Assembly (NCBI RefSeq): GCF_014196495.1
Contig: NZ_JACIDT010000004.1
Coordinates: forward strand, 248,001 to 312,000
Reading direction: 5' to 3'
DNA: 64,000 nt
Source of the DNA: Sphingobium jiangsuense
Lineage (GTDB): Bacteria > Pseudomonadota > Alphaproteobacteria > Sphingomonadales > Sphingomonadaceae
Part shown: piece after piece, positions 18,412 through 27,086 of the stretch
Numbering within the stretch: position 1 is the first letter of the stretch
Layout: every line of letters begins with the position of its first letter
Made by a program: the position numbers and the translations under genes
Notes under the pieces: generated by a model
Told to the model about the DNA's origin: nothing
The model's input: the letters and a program-made list of their open reading frames with translations, nothing else
Databases searched by the model: none

Positions 18412-19545
18412 TCACGCCGCCGCCCGATAGACCCCGCCCTTTTCCGCCAGCGCCGCGAGATGATGGTCGCGGTCGCCGAGCAGTGCGTCGATGGCGGTCA
18501 GGCGCTTGAAGGCGTGGCCGACCTTATATTCGGCGGTGATGCCGATGGCGCCGTGCAGCTGCACCGCCGCCTGCCCGATCAGCCGGCCCGATTTGCCGAT
18601 CTGCGCCTTGGCCGCCGCGATGTTGCGGCTGCGCTGGTCCGCGTCGCTGTCCAGCGACAGCGCGGCGAGGATCGCCATGCTGCGCGACAGCTCCAGCTCC
18701 ATCAGCATGTCGACCGCGCGATGCTGCAACGCCTGAAAGCTGCCGATCGTCACGCCGAATTGCTGCCGCGTCTTGAGATAGTCCACGGTCAGATCGAAGG
18801 TTTCGGACATGGCGCCGACCGCCTCGGCGACGAGGCCCGCCGTCGCCTCCTCGAACGCCCGCGTCAATATCGCCTCGCCCTGCCCCGCCGCGCCGATCAG
18901 CGCATCGGCGCCGACCCGCACGCCGGAAAGATGCACCGACGCCACCGGAACGCCGTCATAGCCGCGCGCGCCCTCCACGCGCAGGCCCGGCGCGTCCGCG
19001 TCCACCAGGAACAGCGACAGCCCCTCCTCGCCCTGCGCGCTGACGATCAGCCTGTCCGCACCCGCGCCGTGGAGGACGCCGATCTTGCCGCCGTCGAGAA
19101 TCCAGCCCTCGCCATCACGCATGGCGCGGGTCCGCGCCGCCGTCGCATGGCGCGGCATCCCCGCCTCATGATGGGCGAGCGTCACGATCGTCTCGCCCGC
19201 GACGATGCCCGGCACGATCGCCGCGCGCTGGTCCGCCGAAGCGCCATGGCGCAGCACCGCGCCCGCCAGCACCACCGTCGCGAAATAGGGCTCCACCATC
19301 AGGCCACGGCCTATCGCCTCCATCACGATCATCATCTCGACGCCACCCCCGCCGAAGCCGCCGTCCTCCTCGGCAAAGGGCAGGCCGAGCAGGCCCATTT
19401 CGGCAAGGCCCGCCCAGGCTTCCCGGCTCCAGCCCGCATCACTTTTCAGCGCATGCTCGCGCTGGGAAAAGCCGTAGGTTTCGCTCACGAAACGCGTCGC
19501 CATTTCCTGAAGCATCTTCTGTTCGTCGTTCAGTTCAAAATCCAT
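18412..19545 (-). CDS. Acyl-CoA dehydrogenase, smaller subunit of a likely heteromeric pair
   Basis: 377 residues, acyl-CoA dehydrogenase fold (MDFELNDEQKMLQEMATRFV; C-terminal QLHGAIGITAEYKVGHAFKRL). It lacks the TEPGAGSD-type FAD loop (LAHHEAGMPRH instead), a common trait of one partner in the alpha2beta2 dehydrogenases known from actinobacterial steroid degradation. It starts 17 bases after the stop of the larger subunit at 19563. A similar pair lies at 30750 and 31895. Acts on a CoA thioester of unknown structure. Confidence 0.88.
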   Translation of the reverse strand: MDFELNDEQKMLQEMATRFVSETYGFSQREHALKSDAGWSREAWAGLAEMGLLGLPFAEEDGGFGGGGVEMMIVMEAIGRGLMVEPYFATVVLAGAVLRHGASADQRAAIVPGIVAGETIVTLAHHEAGMPRHATAARTRAMRDGEGWILDGGKIGVLHGAGADRLIVSAQGEEGLSLFLVDADAPGLRVEGARGYDGVPVASVHLSGVRVGADALIGAAGQGEAILTRAFEEATAGLVAEAVGAMSETFDLTVDYLKTRQQFGVTIGSFQALQHRAVDMLMELELSRSMAILAALSLDSDADQRSRNIAAAKAQIGKSGRLIGQAAVQLHGAIGITAEYKVGHAFKRLTAIDALLGDRDHHLAALAEKGGVYRAAA

Positions 19546-19562
19546 GGCGCGTCAAATCCCCG

Positions 19563-20765
19563 TCACAATCCCAGCAGCGTTTTGGCAATGATGTTCTTCT
19601 GGATCTCGTTGGATCCGCCGAAGATCGACACCTTGCGCATCGTGAAATAGAAAGGCGCGGCCGCCGCCACCCAGCCGTCCTCGGCATCGTCGCCACCCGC
19701 AGGATCGTGCGGAGCCGTGGCGAGGCCCGCTGGCCCCGCCAGCTCCAGCACCAGCTCGGTCATGCGCTGCTGCATCTCCGTGCCCTTGACCTTAAGGATG
19801 GAGGCCGCCGCATTGGCGCCCCCGCCATGGGCATCGGCCGCCACGACGCGCAGCTGCGTCAGCTCCAGCGCGCGCAGCTCGACCTCCACCTCGGCCAGCT
19901 TGTGGGCAAGCCGCGCCTGCTCCGCCGGCGTCAGCGTGCCGTCATCGGTCAGCCGCCGTTCCAGCGCGCGCAATTGCGACAGCCGCTCCTTCGACAGGCC
20001 GATGCGGGCGATGCCGCTGCGCTCGCTGCCCAGCAGATGCTTGGCGACGTCCCAGCCCTTGCCCTCTTCACCAACGACATTGTCGACCGGCACCCGCACA
20101 TCGTCGAAAAACACCTCATTGGCGTCATGCCCGCCGTCGATCGTCTCGATCGGGCGCACGGTGATGCCCGGCGTCTTCATGTCGAGCAGCAGGAAGGTGA
20201 TGCCCTGCTGCTTCCGGCCCGAACTGTCGGTGCGGAACAGGCCGAACATCCAGTCCGCATGCTGGGCCTGCGTCGTCCATATCTTCTGGCCGTTGAGGAC
20301 ATAATGGTCGCCCCCGGAATCCTTGACGCGCACGGCGGTGGTCTTGAGGCTCGCGAGGTCGGACCCGGCGCCCGGCTCCGAAAAGCCCTGGCACCACCAG
20401 ATGTCGATATTGGCGGTGGCGGCGAGGAATTTCTCCTTCTGCGCGGGCGTGCCGAATTTGCACAGCACCGGGCCGATCATGTTGACGTTGAACGGCGAGC
20501 CTTCCGGCGCATGGGCCAGCGCCATCTCCTCCTGAAAGATATAGCGCTGCGCGGGCGTCCATGCCTGGCCGCCATATTCCACCGGCCAGTGCGTCACCGC
20601 CCAGCCGCGCGCGTTCAATATGCGCTGCCAGCGGACGATATCCTCCTTGCCCAGATGCTCGCGGTCGATCATCTTGCGGCGCAGGTCGCCGGGCAGCGCC
20701 TCCTTCAGAAAGGCCCGCACCTCGTCGCGAAAGGCCGTTTCCTCAGGCGTAAAATCCAGTTTCAT
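19563..20765 (-). CDS. Acyl-CoA dehydrogenase, larger subunit of a likely heteromeric pair
   Basis: 400 residues. Contains the flavin-loop motif GFSEPGAGSDLASLKT, WTTQAQHADWMFGLFR, and a C-terminal IFGGSNEIQKNIIAKTLLGL. The protein starts at MKLDFTPEETAFRDEVRAF; the frame runs upstream but AGAGGA precedes this ATG. With the gene at 18412 it forms the two-gene arrangement of heterotetrameric acyl-CoA dehydrogenases that handle bulky side chains or rings. TTGACA is present on the minus strand at 20833-20828 upstream. Confidence 0.9.
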   Translation of the reverse strand: MKLDFTPEETAFRDEVRAFLKEALPGDLRRKMIDREHLGKEDIVRWQRILNARGWAVTHWPVEYGGQAWTPAQRYIFQEEMALAHAPEGSPFNVNMIGPVLCKFGTPAQKEKFLAATANIDIWWCQGFSEPGAGSDLASLKTTAVRVKDSGGDHYVLNGQKIWTTQAQHADWMFGLFRTDSSGRKQQGITFLLLDMKTPGITVRPIETIDGGHDANEVFFDDVRVPVDNVVGEEGKGWDVAKHLLGSERSGIARIGLSKERLSQLRALERRLTDDGTLTPAEQARLAHKLAEVEVELRALELTQLRVVAADAHGGGANAAASILKVKGTEMQQRMTELVLELAGPAGLATAPHDPAGGDDAEDGWVAAAAPFYFTMRKVSIFGGSNEIQKNIIAKTLLGL

Positions 20766-20865
20766 CGTCACAATTCCTCTTTGGGCCTCTTCGGACCGCG
20801 TCCTTCCAGCATCGATTTGCCCCCGTCTGTCAACGAGGGCGCGCGCAGGCTTCACATGCCCGATA

Positions 20866-21819
20866 TCACTCGGCCGAAAGATCGAACTGCACGCGGCCGC
20901 CCGCTCCTTGCCGGGCAAGCGCGAGGGCGTGGGCGGCCTCCGTCATGGGCAGCACCGGGCCGACCGGCAACGGCGGCAGGCCCTCTTCCGCAAGCCGCCA
21001 TATCCCGTCGAACAGGCGATGGACGCCCTCCTGCCCCAACGCCGCTTCGGCCGGGCGCAGGCTGAAGCCCCGGAGGGTGATCTGCCTGCCGGTCAGCGCC
21101 TGAGAAGCGATGGCGATCGGCTCGCCGGAAAGATGGCCGAAGACGATGACGCGCCCTTCGGCGGCGAGGCAGGCGGCGAGTCGGGCGGTCGCGCCGCCCG
21201 CCACGCAATCGAGCGCGGCGCGGACGGGACGATCCCTGGCCAGCGCCGCAACGGCGGAGGGCAGCTCCGGCCCATCCACCAGCGCCCGCGGCAGGGCGGG
21301 GTCGGGACGGCGGACGATGTCGATCAGCTCGACGCCGCGCCGCTCCGCGAGCAGCCGCACCCAGCGGGCGACGGCCGAACCGGCGGCGTTCTGGAGCAAC
21401 ACCTCGCCCCGGCTCGCACCGGACGCATTGAGCAGCAGTTGCGCCGTGGCGGGGTTGATGCGCATCATCGCCGCCGTGGCGGGTTCCATTCCCGGCGGCA
21501 CGGCGATCAGCGCGGACCGCTCGACGAGACGATGGGTGCACCAGTTGCCGCGATCGAGCGGCAGGACGAGGGCGCCCGGCTTCAGGTCGCGGACGCGCGG
21601 CCCGACCGCCTCGACCGCGCCTACCCCTTCCGCGCCCAGCGGCGCGCAAGCGTCGACGGGAAAGGCATAGCGCCCTTCAAGCGACAACAGGTCGGCAGGA
21701 TTGACCGGCGCGCGCAGCATCCGCACCCGGACCTGCGCGCCAATCGGCACGCCGGGGTCCGGCAGCGCCGCCAGCCGCACCCCTCCCGCTGCGGGGAGGA
21801 GGCCGCGAACCCCGCCCAT
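20866..21819 (-). CDS. Medium-chain dehydrogenase/reductase, enoyl-thioester reductase (MECR)-like
   Basis: 317 residues. Zinc-independent MDR: VNPADLLSLEGRYAF and PLGAEGVGAVEAVG match the start of 2-enoyl-thioester reductases and quinone oxidoreductases, and the NADPH-binding part reads LLQNAAGSAVARWV with A-AG-SAV in place of GANSxVG. Likely reduces a conjugated double bond with NADPH. The ATG at 21819 lies four bases after the IclR stop (a TTG at 21822 is also possible). Between the IclR gene and the acyl-CoA dehydrogenase pair. Confidence 0.78.
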   Translation of the reverse strand: MGGVRGLLPAAGGVRLAALPDPGVPIGAQVRVRMLRAPVNPADLLSLEGRYAFPVDACAPLGAEGVGAVEAVGPRVRDLKPGALVLPLDRGNWCTHRLVERSALIAVPPGMEPATAAMMRINPATAQLLLNASGASRGEVLLQNAAGSAVARWVRLLAERRGVELIDIVRRPDPALPRALVDGPELPSAVAALARDRPVRAALDCVAGGATARLAACLAAEGRVIVFGHLSGEPIAIASQALTGRQITLRGFSLRPAEAALGQEGVHRLFDGIWRLAEEGLPPLPVGPVLPMTEAAHALALARQGAGGRVQFDLSAE

Positions 21820-21822
21820 CAA

Positions 21823-22662
21823 TCAGGCGAAATGGCGGCGATAGCTGACGATCTTCGGCGGGTCGGGCAGGCGGACGACATTGTTCATCTCCTCCGTGCC
21901 GTCTTCCTCCAGGCACAGCGACCCCAGCCGGTCGCGCTGGCGCAGCAGCAGGGCCAGCATTTCCTCGCCCCGCTCTTCTATCACCTCCGACCGGGCCTGA
22001 ATGCTGATCGCGAGCCGGTCCATATGGCGGCGATGCGGCAGGAGAACCGCGACGCAGCCGGTGCCGTCCTCTTCCTGCGCGATGATCCAGCCCTTTTCGC
22101 GCAGCGCGCTCAACTCGCTGACCACGTCGGAAATCTTCACATGGCGCGCCGGATCGGGCTCGTCCGCGTTCAGGCGATGGACGGCGGAGCGGATATGCTC
22201 GTTGCGATAGCTCGACAGCAGCAGCCGCCCCTGCGGGCTGTGCAGCACCGGGCGGGTGTCGCCGCCATGCGCGTCGATCGCGCCTTCCGCATTGCCGTGC
22301 AGCACATGCAGGTGCTGGACCACATAATTGGCGTTGGTGGACAGCAGGACGGTCTCGTTGGTTTCCTCCGCGATCTCGTCGATGGCCGACAGCACGGGGC
22401 CGCCCCGGAACAGCGACGGCTTCACCCAGGCGCCCAGCAGCGCGACGCGCGCGGTCGGGCTGTAGGTGCGGCGAAAGCGGTTATAATGCAGATAGCCGAG
22501 GCGGGTCAGGCAGCGCAGCAGCTCGGACGTGCTCGACTGCGGATATTTGAGGGTGCGGGACATGTCCATGACGGTGGCATGGCGGCGGTCCTGGTCGAAA
22601 TATTCCAGTATCTCCAGCACGCGGTGCGCGGACTTAATGGTTCGGGAAGCGCTGGTTACCAT
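21823..22662 (-). CDS. IclR-family transcriptional regulator
   Basis: 279 residues. N-terminal winged helix (IKSAHRVLEILEYFDQ, then MSRTLKYPQSSTSELLRCL), followed by an IclR effector domain of about 180 residues. The start is set by AGGAGATCCC before ATG at 22662; the frame extends upstream through the divergent promoter and beyond, but that part is not coding. Divergent from another IclR gene at 22814, and probably the first gene of an operon with the MDR and acyl-CoA dehydrogenases. Confidence 0.9.
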   Translation of the reverse strand: MVTSASRTIKSAHRVLEILEYFDQDRRHATVMDMSRTLKYPQSSTSELLRCLTRLGYLHYNRFRRTYSPTARVALLGAWVKPSLFRGGPVLSAIDEIAEETNETVLLSTNANYVVQHLHVLHGNAEGAIDAHGGDTRPVLHSPQGRLLLSSYRNEHIRSAVHRLNADEPDPARHVKISDVVSELSALREKGWIIAQEEDGTGCVAVLLPHRRHMDRLAISIQARSEVIEERGEEMLALLLRQRDRLGSLCLEEDGTEEMNNVVRLPDPPKIVSYRRHFA

Positions 22663-22754
22663 GGGATCTCCTCTTCCTCTCTCGGACTCACTTCGGCCCT
22701 TCTTTGCAGCCATCATATACGCCCCATCGGCAATGGGCAACGGTTTTTCGAATT

Positions 22755-22778
22755 GCGTTCGAAATTCCGAACGATTAT
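22755..22778. promoter_or_regulatory. IclR-type operator candidate between two IclR genes
   Basis: GCGTTCGAA-N8-CGATTAT. It contains a 16-base inverted repeat GTTCG-N6-CGAAC at 22757-22772, the half-site layout seen in some IclR-family operators such as the PcaR box. The same GCGTTCGAA/CGATTAT pair occurs at 44623-44645. Half-sites CATCATAT (22711-22718) and, inverted, TATGATGG (22776-22783) flank it. The gap 22663-22813 has no other feature. Confidence 0.6.
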
Positions 22779-22813
22779 GATGGTGCCACCGATAAAGCGA
22801 AAATGGGGGCAGG

Positions 22814-23590
22814 ATGAACGCGAACGGCAAGGACGAACCACGGGTCAGCGGCCCAAGGGCGGTCACGCGGGTTCTCGATCTGCTGCTGCTGCTGGCGGGC
22901 AAGCCGGAGGGCCTCACCCTCGCGGAACTGAGCAACGCGCTATCGGTGCCCAAGAGCACCTTTCTCAGCACGTTGCGCGGCCTGTGCGAGCGGCATTTCC
23001 TGATCCATGAGGACGGCAGATACCGGCTCGGCTCCAAATCCTATCATTTCGCCAGCAAGATCGTCGCCAACTGGTCCGCGCCGGACATGGTGCGGTTGCA
23101 GGTGAAGGCGCTGGCGCGCGAAACCCGCGAGTCGGTCGGCTTCGCCATCGCCGACTGGGAAATCGGGCAGGCGATCTACACCGAGGCCGTCAACAGCACC
23201 CAGCCGGTGCATTATGCGATGCGCGCCGGCATCCGCGCGCCGCTCTATGCCAGTGCCGCCGGACGCGTGCTGCTCGCCTATGCGCCGCCCGAGCGGCTGG
23301 AGAGCTATCTCGACCGCGCCAATCTGAAGCAGCTGACCAGCAAGACCCGCACCGATCTCGGCTCGATCCGGGCCCATCTGGAGGAGATACGCCAGGCGGG
23401 CTATTGCGCCAGCTTCGGCGAGATGCTGAGCGACACCGCCGCGCTGGCCGTGCCGGTGCTGCAATCCGACGGATATATTCTGGGCGCGATGATGCTGGCC
23501 GCGCCGCTCGACCGGATGCGGGCCAATTATGAACGCCTGCTGGCCTCGGTGGTCGATGCCGGGCGCAACGCCTCCGCCGGGCTGGAATGA
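22814..23590 (+). CDS. IclR-family transcriptional regulator
   Basis: 258 residues. Winged helix at about 14-75 (VTRVLDLLLLLAGKPEG, LSNALSVPKSTFLSTLRGL), then the IclR effector domain with ARETRESVGFAIADW and YASAAGRVLLAY. Preceded by a GGGGGCAGG-type site. Different in sequence from its divergent neighbour, so the two regulators may answer different ligands. Likely controls the CMD-ligase-VOC-SDR operon downstream or itself. Confidence 0.92.
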   Translation: MNANGKDEPRVSGPRAVTRVLDLLLLLAGKPEGLTLAELSNALSVPKSTFLSTLRGLCERHFLIHEDGRYRLGSKSYHFASKIVANWSAPDMVRLQVKALARETRESVGFAIADWEIGQAIYTEAVNSTQPVHYAMRAGIRAPLYASAAGRVLLAYAPPERLESYLDRANLKQLTSKTRTDLGSIRAHLEEIRQAGYCASFGEMLSDTAALAVPVLQSDGYILGAMMLAAPLDRMRANYERLLASVVDAGRNASAGLE

Positions 23591-23614
23591 CGCGGCGGCG
23601 GCCCACCCGGCCGC

Positions 23615-23630
23615 CATCATATGGGCGATG
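23615..23630. promoter_or_regulatory. CATCA-N6-CGATG dyad (regulon site 3, upstream copy of a tandem pair)
   Basis: CATCATATGGGCGATG. Its centre is 22 bases from that of the next copy, about two turns of DNA, so two dimers could bind on one face. It lies 107 bases before the CMD gene ATG. Confidence 0.7.
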
Positions 23631-23636
23631 AGATCC

Positions 23637-23652
23637 CATCAGATGGCCGATG
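23637..23652. promoter_or_regulatory. CATCA-N6-CGATG dyad (regulon site 4, downstream copy of a tandem pair)
   Basis: CATCAGATGGCCGATG, 24 bases upstream of the TTGACG at 23677 and 85 bases before the CMD gene ATG. Its position relative to the promoter fits an activator. Confidence 0.75.
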
Positions 23653-23676
23653 GATGGGCCGCGCCGCACTCGGCGG

Positions 23677-23705
23677 TTGACGCTCGCTCGCCATCCCACC
23701 TACCC
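23677..23705 (+). promoter_or_regulatory. Putative promoter of the CMD-ligase-VOC-SDR operon
   Basis: TTGACG (23677-23682), 17 bases, CTACCC (23700-23705), then a leader of about 26 bases with GCAGGAGGA before ATG 23738. Regulon site 4 is 24 bases upstream of the -35 element. Confidence 0.5.
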
Positions 23706-23737
23706 CGGCTGAAACCGCAAGCAGGAGGACAGCGAAC

Positions 23738-24169
23738 ATGGCCGAACTGGACGACAAGCAGGAATCCGGCATTGCCTTCATCACCGGCGTCATGGGAGAG
23801 AAATTCGGCGACGCCTTCCGCGCCTCCGCACAGGCGGACGGCTTTTCGTCCGACATCACCCGCATGGCGGCGGGCTGGGCCTTTCACGACGCGTGGCAGC
23901 ATCCGGGCATCGGCCGCAAGGAAAAGAGCATCGCCATCATCTCCGCGCTGATCGCCTCGCGCCAGGCGCTGGAGTTGAAGAACCATGTGAAGATCGGCAT
24001 CGCCAACGGGCTGACGGTGAAGGAGCTGGAAGGCATATTGGTGCAGCTGACGCCCTATGTCGGCTTCCCCTGCATCGCATCGGCGCAGACCGCTGTGATC
24101 GAGGCGATGCGCGAGGCGGGCATTTCGCCCGATGGCCTCGAAACCTCGGAAGAGCGCGGCCTGCTCTGA
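23738..24169 (+). CDS. Carboxymuconolactone decarboxylase (CMD)-family protein
   Basis: 143 residues, all-helical CMD/AhpD fold: RKEKSIAIISALIASRQALE and LKNHVKIGIANGLTVKELEG. It lacks the CxxC of AhpD (its single Cys is in GFPCIAS), so peroxidase activity is unlikely. Such proteins act as lactone decarboxylases or as uncharacterised partners in degradation operons. Strong ribosome site GCAGGAGGA. First gene of an operon with ligase, VOC protein and SDR. Confidence 0.85.
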   Translation: MAELDDKQESGIAFITGVMGEKFGDAFRASAQADGFSSDITRMAAGWAFHDAWQHPGIGRKEKSIAIISALIASRQALELKNHVKIGIANGLTVKELEGILVQLTPYVGFPCIASAQTAVIEAMREAGISPDGLETSEERGLL

Positions 24170-24173
24170 TCGG

Positions 24174-25814
24174 ATGACGACGATGGACGATCGGGGCAGC
24201 CCGCATTTTTCCGGCCTGGACATCACGCTGGACCATACGCTCCCGCAGCTGATCGCCCATGTCGCCGATCGCTATGGGGAGACGCCGTTCATCGTCGGCG
24301 AGGACGGCGGCATCACCAGCTTCGCGGGTTTTCGCGATCGGGTCGCGCGCCTCGGCCGCGCGCTCATCGCGCAGGGGGTGGAGCATGGCGACCGCGTCGC
24401 CATCTGGGCGCCCAACAGCCCGGAATGGATCGTCGCCGCCAGCGCGATCGAGGGCATCGGCGCGATCATGGTGCCGATCAACACCCGCTTCAAGGGCGGC
24501 GAGGCGGGCTATGTGCTCGGCAAGACGCGGGCCTGCCTGCTCTTCACCGTCGGCGCGTTCCTCGGCAATGATTATGCCGCGATGCTGCGCGACGCCAATG
24601 GCGGTGCGGGCGAGAATGGCCGCCCGGTCGCCGGCCTGCCCGCGCTGCGCCGCATCGTCCGCCTCGACGGGCCCGGTCTGGCCGCGTTCGAGACGGAGCT
24701 GGCCGACGAGGCCACGCTCGCCGCGCGCATCGCCGCCGTCCGGCCGGACACCATCGCCGACATCCTCTTCACCAGCGGCACCACCGGCCAGCCCAAGGGG
24801 GCGATGCACAACCACGGGCAGGCGATGTGGATGCCCGCGCTGTGGAACCGTTCCAACGACCTGCGCGCCGGGGACCGCATGGTCATCATCAACCCCTTCT
24901 TCCACAGCTTCGGCTACCGGTCGGGCTGGGTGTCGGCGCTGATCGCGGGGATCACCGTCTACCCCCTCGCCACCTTCGACGCCGAGGCGGTGCTGACGCT
25001 GATCGAGCGCGAGAAGATCAGCGTGCTGATGGGGCCGCCCACCCTTTTCCTCTCGCTGATGGAGCATCCCCGCTTCGGCGATTTCGACCTGTCCTCGCTG
25101 CGCGTCGGCCACACCGGCGCGGCCAATGTGCCGATCGAGGTGATCCGCGCGGGGCGGGAGATATTCGGCTTCGACATCTTCCTCACCAGCTTCGGCCAGA
25201 CCGAGAGCACCGCGCTGGTCACGGTCAACTATCCCGACGCCAGCTTCGAAACCATCGCCCGCACCGTCGGCATGCCGCTGCCGGGGGTGGAGCTGAAGAT
25301 CGTCGATGCCGAAGGCCGCGCCGTGCCGCAGGGCGAAAGCGGCGAGCTGCTGGTGCGCGGCCCCAATGTGATGCAGGGCTATTTCGAGGACCCCGAACAG
25401 ACCGCCGCGACCATCGATGCCGACGGCTGGCTGCACACCGGCGATGTCGGCTGCATCGGCGAGGACGGCACGCTGCGCATCCTCGACCGGCTGAAGGATG
25501 TGGTGATCGTCGGCGGCTTCAACGCCTATCCCGCCGAAGTCGAGACGATCCTGCGCCAGCATCCCGCGATCGCCGATATCTGCATCATCGGTTGGCCGGA
25601 CGAGCGGATGGGCGAGGTTTGCGCGGCCTGCGCGATCCTGAAGCCCGGCGCCGCCCTGACCCTCGCCGAGCTGACGGGCTGGTGCCGCGATCGGATGGCG
25701 AACTACAAGGTGCCGAGGCATTTGTTCCTCGTCGACGACTTTCCCCGCACGCCGTTGGGCAAGGTGCAGAAATTCCTGCTGCGCGAACGAGTGAAGGATC
25801 GGGCGGCGGGCTGA
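24174..25814 (+). CDS. Acyl-CoA ligase (AMP-forming, FadD-like)
   Basis: 546 residues. AMP-binding P-loop FTSGTTGQPKG, adenine-site SFGQTES, the hinge region LHTGDVGCIGEDGTLRILDR followed by LKDVVIVGGFNAYPAE, and C-terminal Lys in PLGKVQKF. Activates a carboxylic acid to its CoA thioester with ATP. The ATG at 24174 is used, four bases after the CMD stop; 24183 is an alternative and neither has a clear ribosome site. A second ligase of this family is at 39659. Confidence 0.92.
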   Translation: MTTMDDRGSPHFSGLDITLDHTLPQLIAHVADRYGETPFIVGEDGGITSFAGFRDRVARLGRALIAQGVEHGDRVAIWAPNSPEWIVAASAIEGIGAIMVPINTRFKGGEAGYVLGKTRACLLFTVGAFLGNDYAAMLRDANGGAGENGRPVAGLPALRRIVRLDGPGLAAFETELADEATLAARIAAVRPDTIADILFTSGTTGQPKGAMHNHGQAMWMPALWNRSNDLRAGDRMVIINPFFHSFGYRSGWVSALIAGITVYPLATFDAEAVLTLIEREKISVLMGPPTLFLSLMEHPRFGDFDLSSLRVGHTGAANVPIEVIRAGREIFGFDIFLTSFGQTESTALVTVNYPDASFETIARTVGMPLPGVELKIVDAEGRAVPQGESGELLVRGPNVMQGYFEDPEQTAATIDADGWLHTGDVGCIGEDGTLRILDRLKDVVIVGGFNAYPAEVETILRQHPAIADICIIGWPDERMGEVCAACAILKPGAALTLAELTGWCRDRMANYKVPRHLFLVDDFPRTPLGKVQKFLLRERVKDRAAG

Positions 25815-25840
25815 GGACCGGGAGGGACGAGGAAGAGGCC

Positions 25841-26335
25841 ATGCGGATTCCGGGCGATTTCTACCAGATCGGCATCGTCGTGCGCGATATCGACGAGGGC
25901 ATGGAAAATTATCGCCGCCTGCTGGGCCTCGGCCCGTTCTGGCGGCTCGATACCGATTATGAGGGCCGCTATCGCGACTGGCGCGGGCGCTTCGCCAACC
26001 GCAACGCCTTCACCAAATGGGGGCCGGTCTATCTGGAGATGATCGAACCGGTCGTGGGCGAAGGCAATGCGAAGGAATGGCTGGAAACGCGCGGCGAGGG
26101 GATTTTCCACCTCGGCTACGCGGTGGATGATCTGTCCTGGCGGCCGGAGGGCGCCGACTGCGTGTTCGAAAGCTGGGGCGCGACGCTGCCCAATGGCGAC
26201 GCCGCCGTCATCCACCTCGATACGGTGGATGCGCTCGGCTATTTCGTGGAACTGTCGGACCGCGCGCTGGTCGGGCGGCTGAATGCCGGGATCGACCGCT
26301 TCCTGGCCGAAAACGGCAAGGAAACGCTGATATGA
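25841..26335 (+). CDS. VOC (glyoxalase/epimerase-like) family protein
   Basis: 164 residues with the paired beta-alpha-beta-beta-beta modules of the vicinal oxygen chelate fold. Metal ligands resembling methylmalonyl-CoA epimerase are partly visible: Gln in FYQIGIVVRD in place of the usual first His, His in IFHLGYAVDDL, Glu in YFVELSD. May epimerise an acyl-CoA or bind an intermediate. Ribosome site GGAAGAGG. Lies between ligase and SDR; its last codons overlap the SDR start (ATGA). Confidence 0.8.
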   Translation: MRIPGDFYQIGIVVRDIDEGMENYRRLLGLGPFWRLDTDYEGRYRDWRGRFANRNAFTKWGPVYLEMIEPVVGEGNAKEWLETRGEGIFHLGYAVDDLSWRPEGADCVFESWGATLPNGDAAVIHLDTVDALGYFVELSDRALVGRLNAGIDRFLAENGKETLI

Positions 26336-27078
26336 CACCCCGCTTCAAAGACAGGATCGCGATCGTCACCGGCGCTGCGGCGGGGATCGGCAAGGCGTGC
26401 ATGCACCGGCTGGCGGCGGAAGGCGCGACCGTCCTCGGCGTGGACCGCGATGCCGACAGGCTGGCGCGGGCAGTCGCGGAGGGCGAAGGCGCGATGGTCG
26501 CCCTGCCCTGCGACGTCGCCGATGCCGAGGCGGTCGGGCAGATGGTGGACGAGGCGGTCGCCCGGTTCGGGGCGATCCATGTGCTGGTCAACAATGCGGG
26601 GATCGGCAACCGCCAGCGCGTGCGCCTGCACGAGCAGACGCCGGAGGACTGGGACCGGGTGATGGCGGTAAACGTGCGCGGCCTGTTCCTGATGCAGCGC
26701 GCGGTCATTCCGCACATGCTGCGGCAGGGCGGCGGGTCGATCGTCAACATGGCGTCGATCGGCAGCTATCGGGCGACCGCACTTTCCAGCCCCTATATCA
26801 CCTCCAAGGGCGCGGCGCTAATGATGACGCGCGCGGCGGCGGTCGATTATGCGAAGGACAATATCCGGGTGAACGCGGTCTGCCCCGGCACGACCAATAC
26901 CGATATACTCGCGGGCAGCTCGCAGGAGGTCATCGACATGCTGGTGGCCCGCGCGCCGCAGGGCGCGCTGGTCGAGCCGGAGGAGGTCGCCGCGCTGGTC
27001 GCCTTCCTCGCCTCCGACGAGGCGCCGCATATCACCGGCGGCAGCTATCTGATCGACGCGGGCCGGTCGGCGTCCTAA
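26332..27078 (+). CDS. SDR family oxidoreductase
   Basis: 248 residues, classical: TGAAAGIG at 13-20, NNAG at 87-90, Tyr155/Lys159 in YITSK, C-terminal IDAG. Start overlaps the VOC stop by four bases, indicating coupled translation. Likely an NAD-dependent hydroxy-acid or alcohol dehydrogenase serving the ligase-led operon. Convergent, with a gap of only eight bases, with the kinase gene at 27087. Confidence 0.88.
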   Translation: MTPRFKDRIAIVTGAAAGIGKACMHRLAAEGATVLGVDRDADRLARAVAEGEGAMVALPCDVADAEAVGQMVDEAVARFGAIHVLVNNAGIGNRQRVRLHEQTPEDWDRVMAVNVRGLFLMQRAVIPHMLRQGGGSIVNMASIGSYRATALSSPYITSKGAALMMTRAAAVDYAKDNIRVNAVCPGTTNTDILAGSSQEVIDMLVARAPQGALVEPEEVAALVAFLASDEAPHITGGSYLIDAGRSAS

Positions 27079-27086
27079 CCTGACGA

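Noticed and set aside
20620-23010. 796-codon plus-strand open frame
   Set aside because: Antisense to the acyl-CoA dehydrogenase, MDR and IclR genes; Arg-rich composition and no domain.
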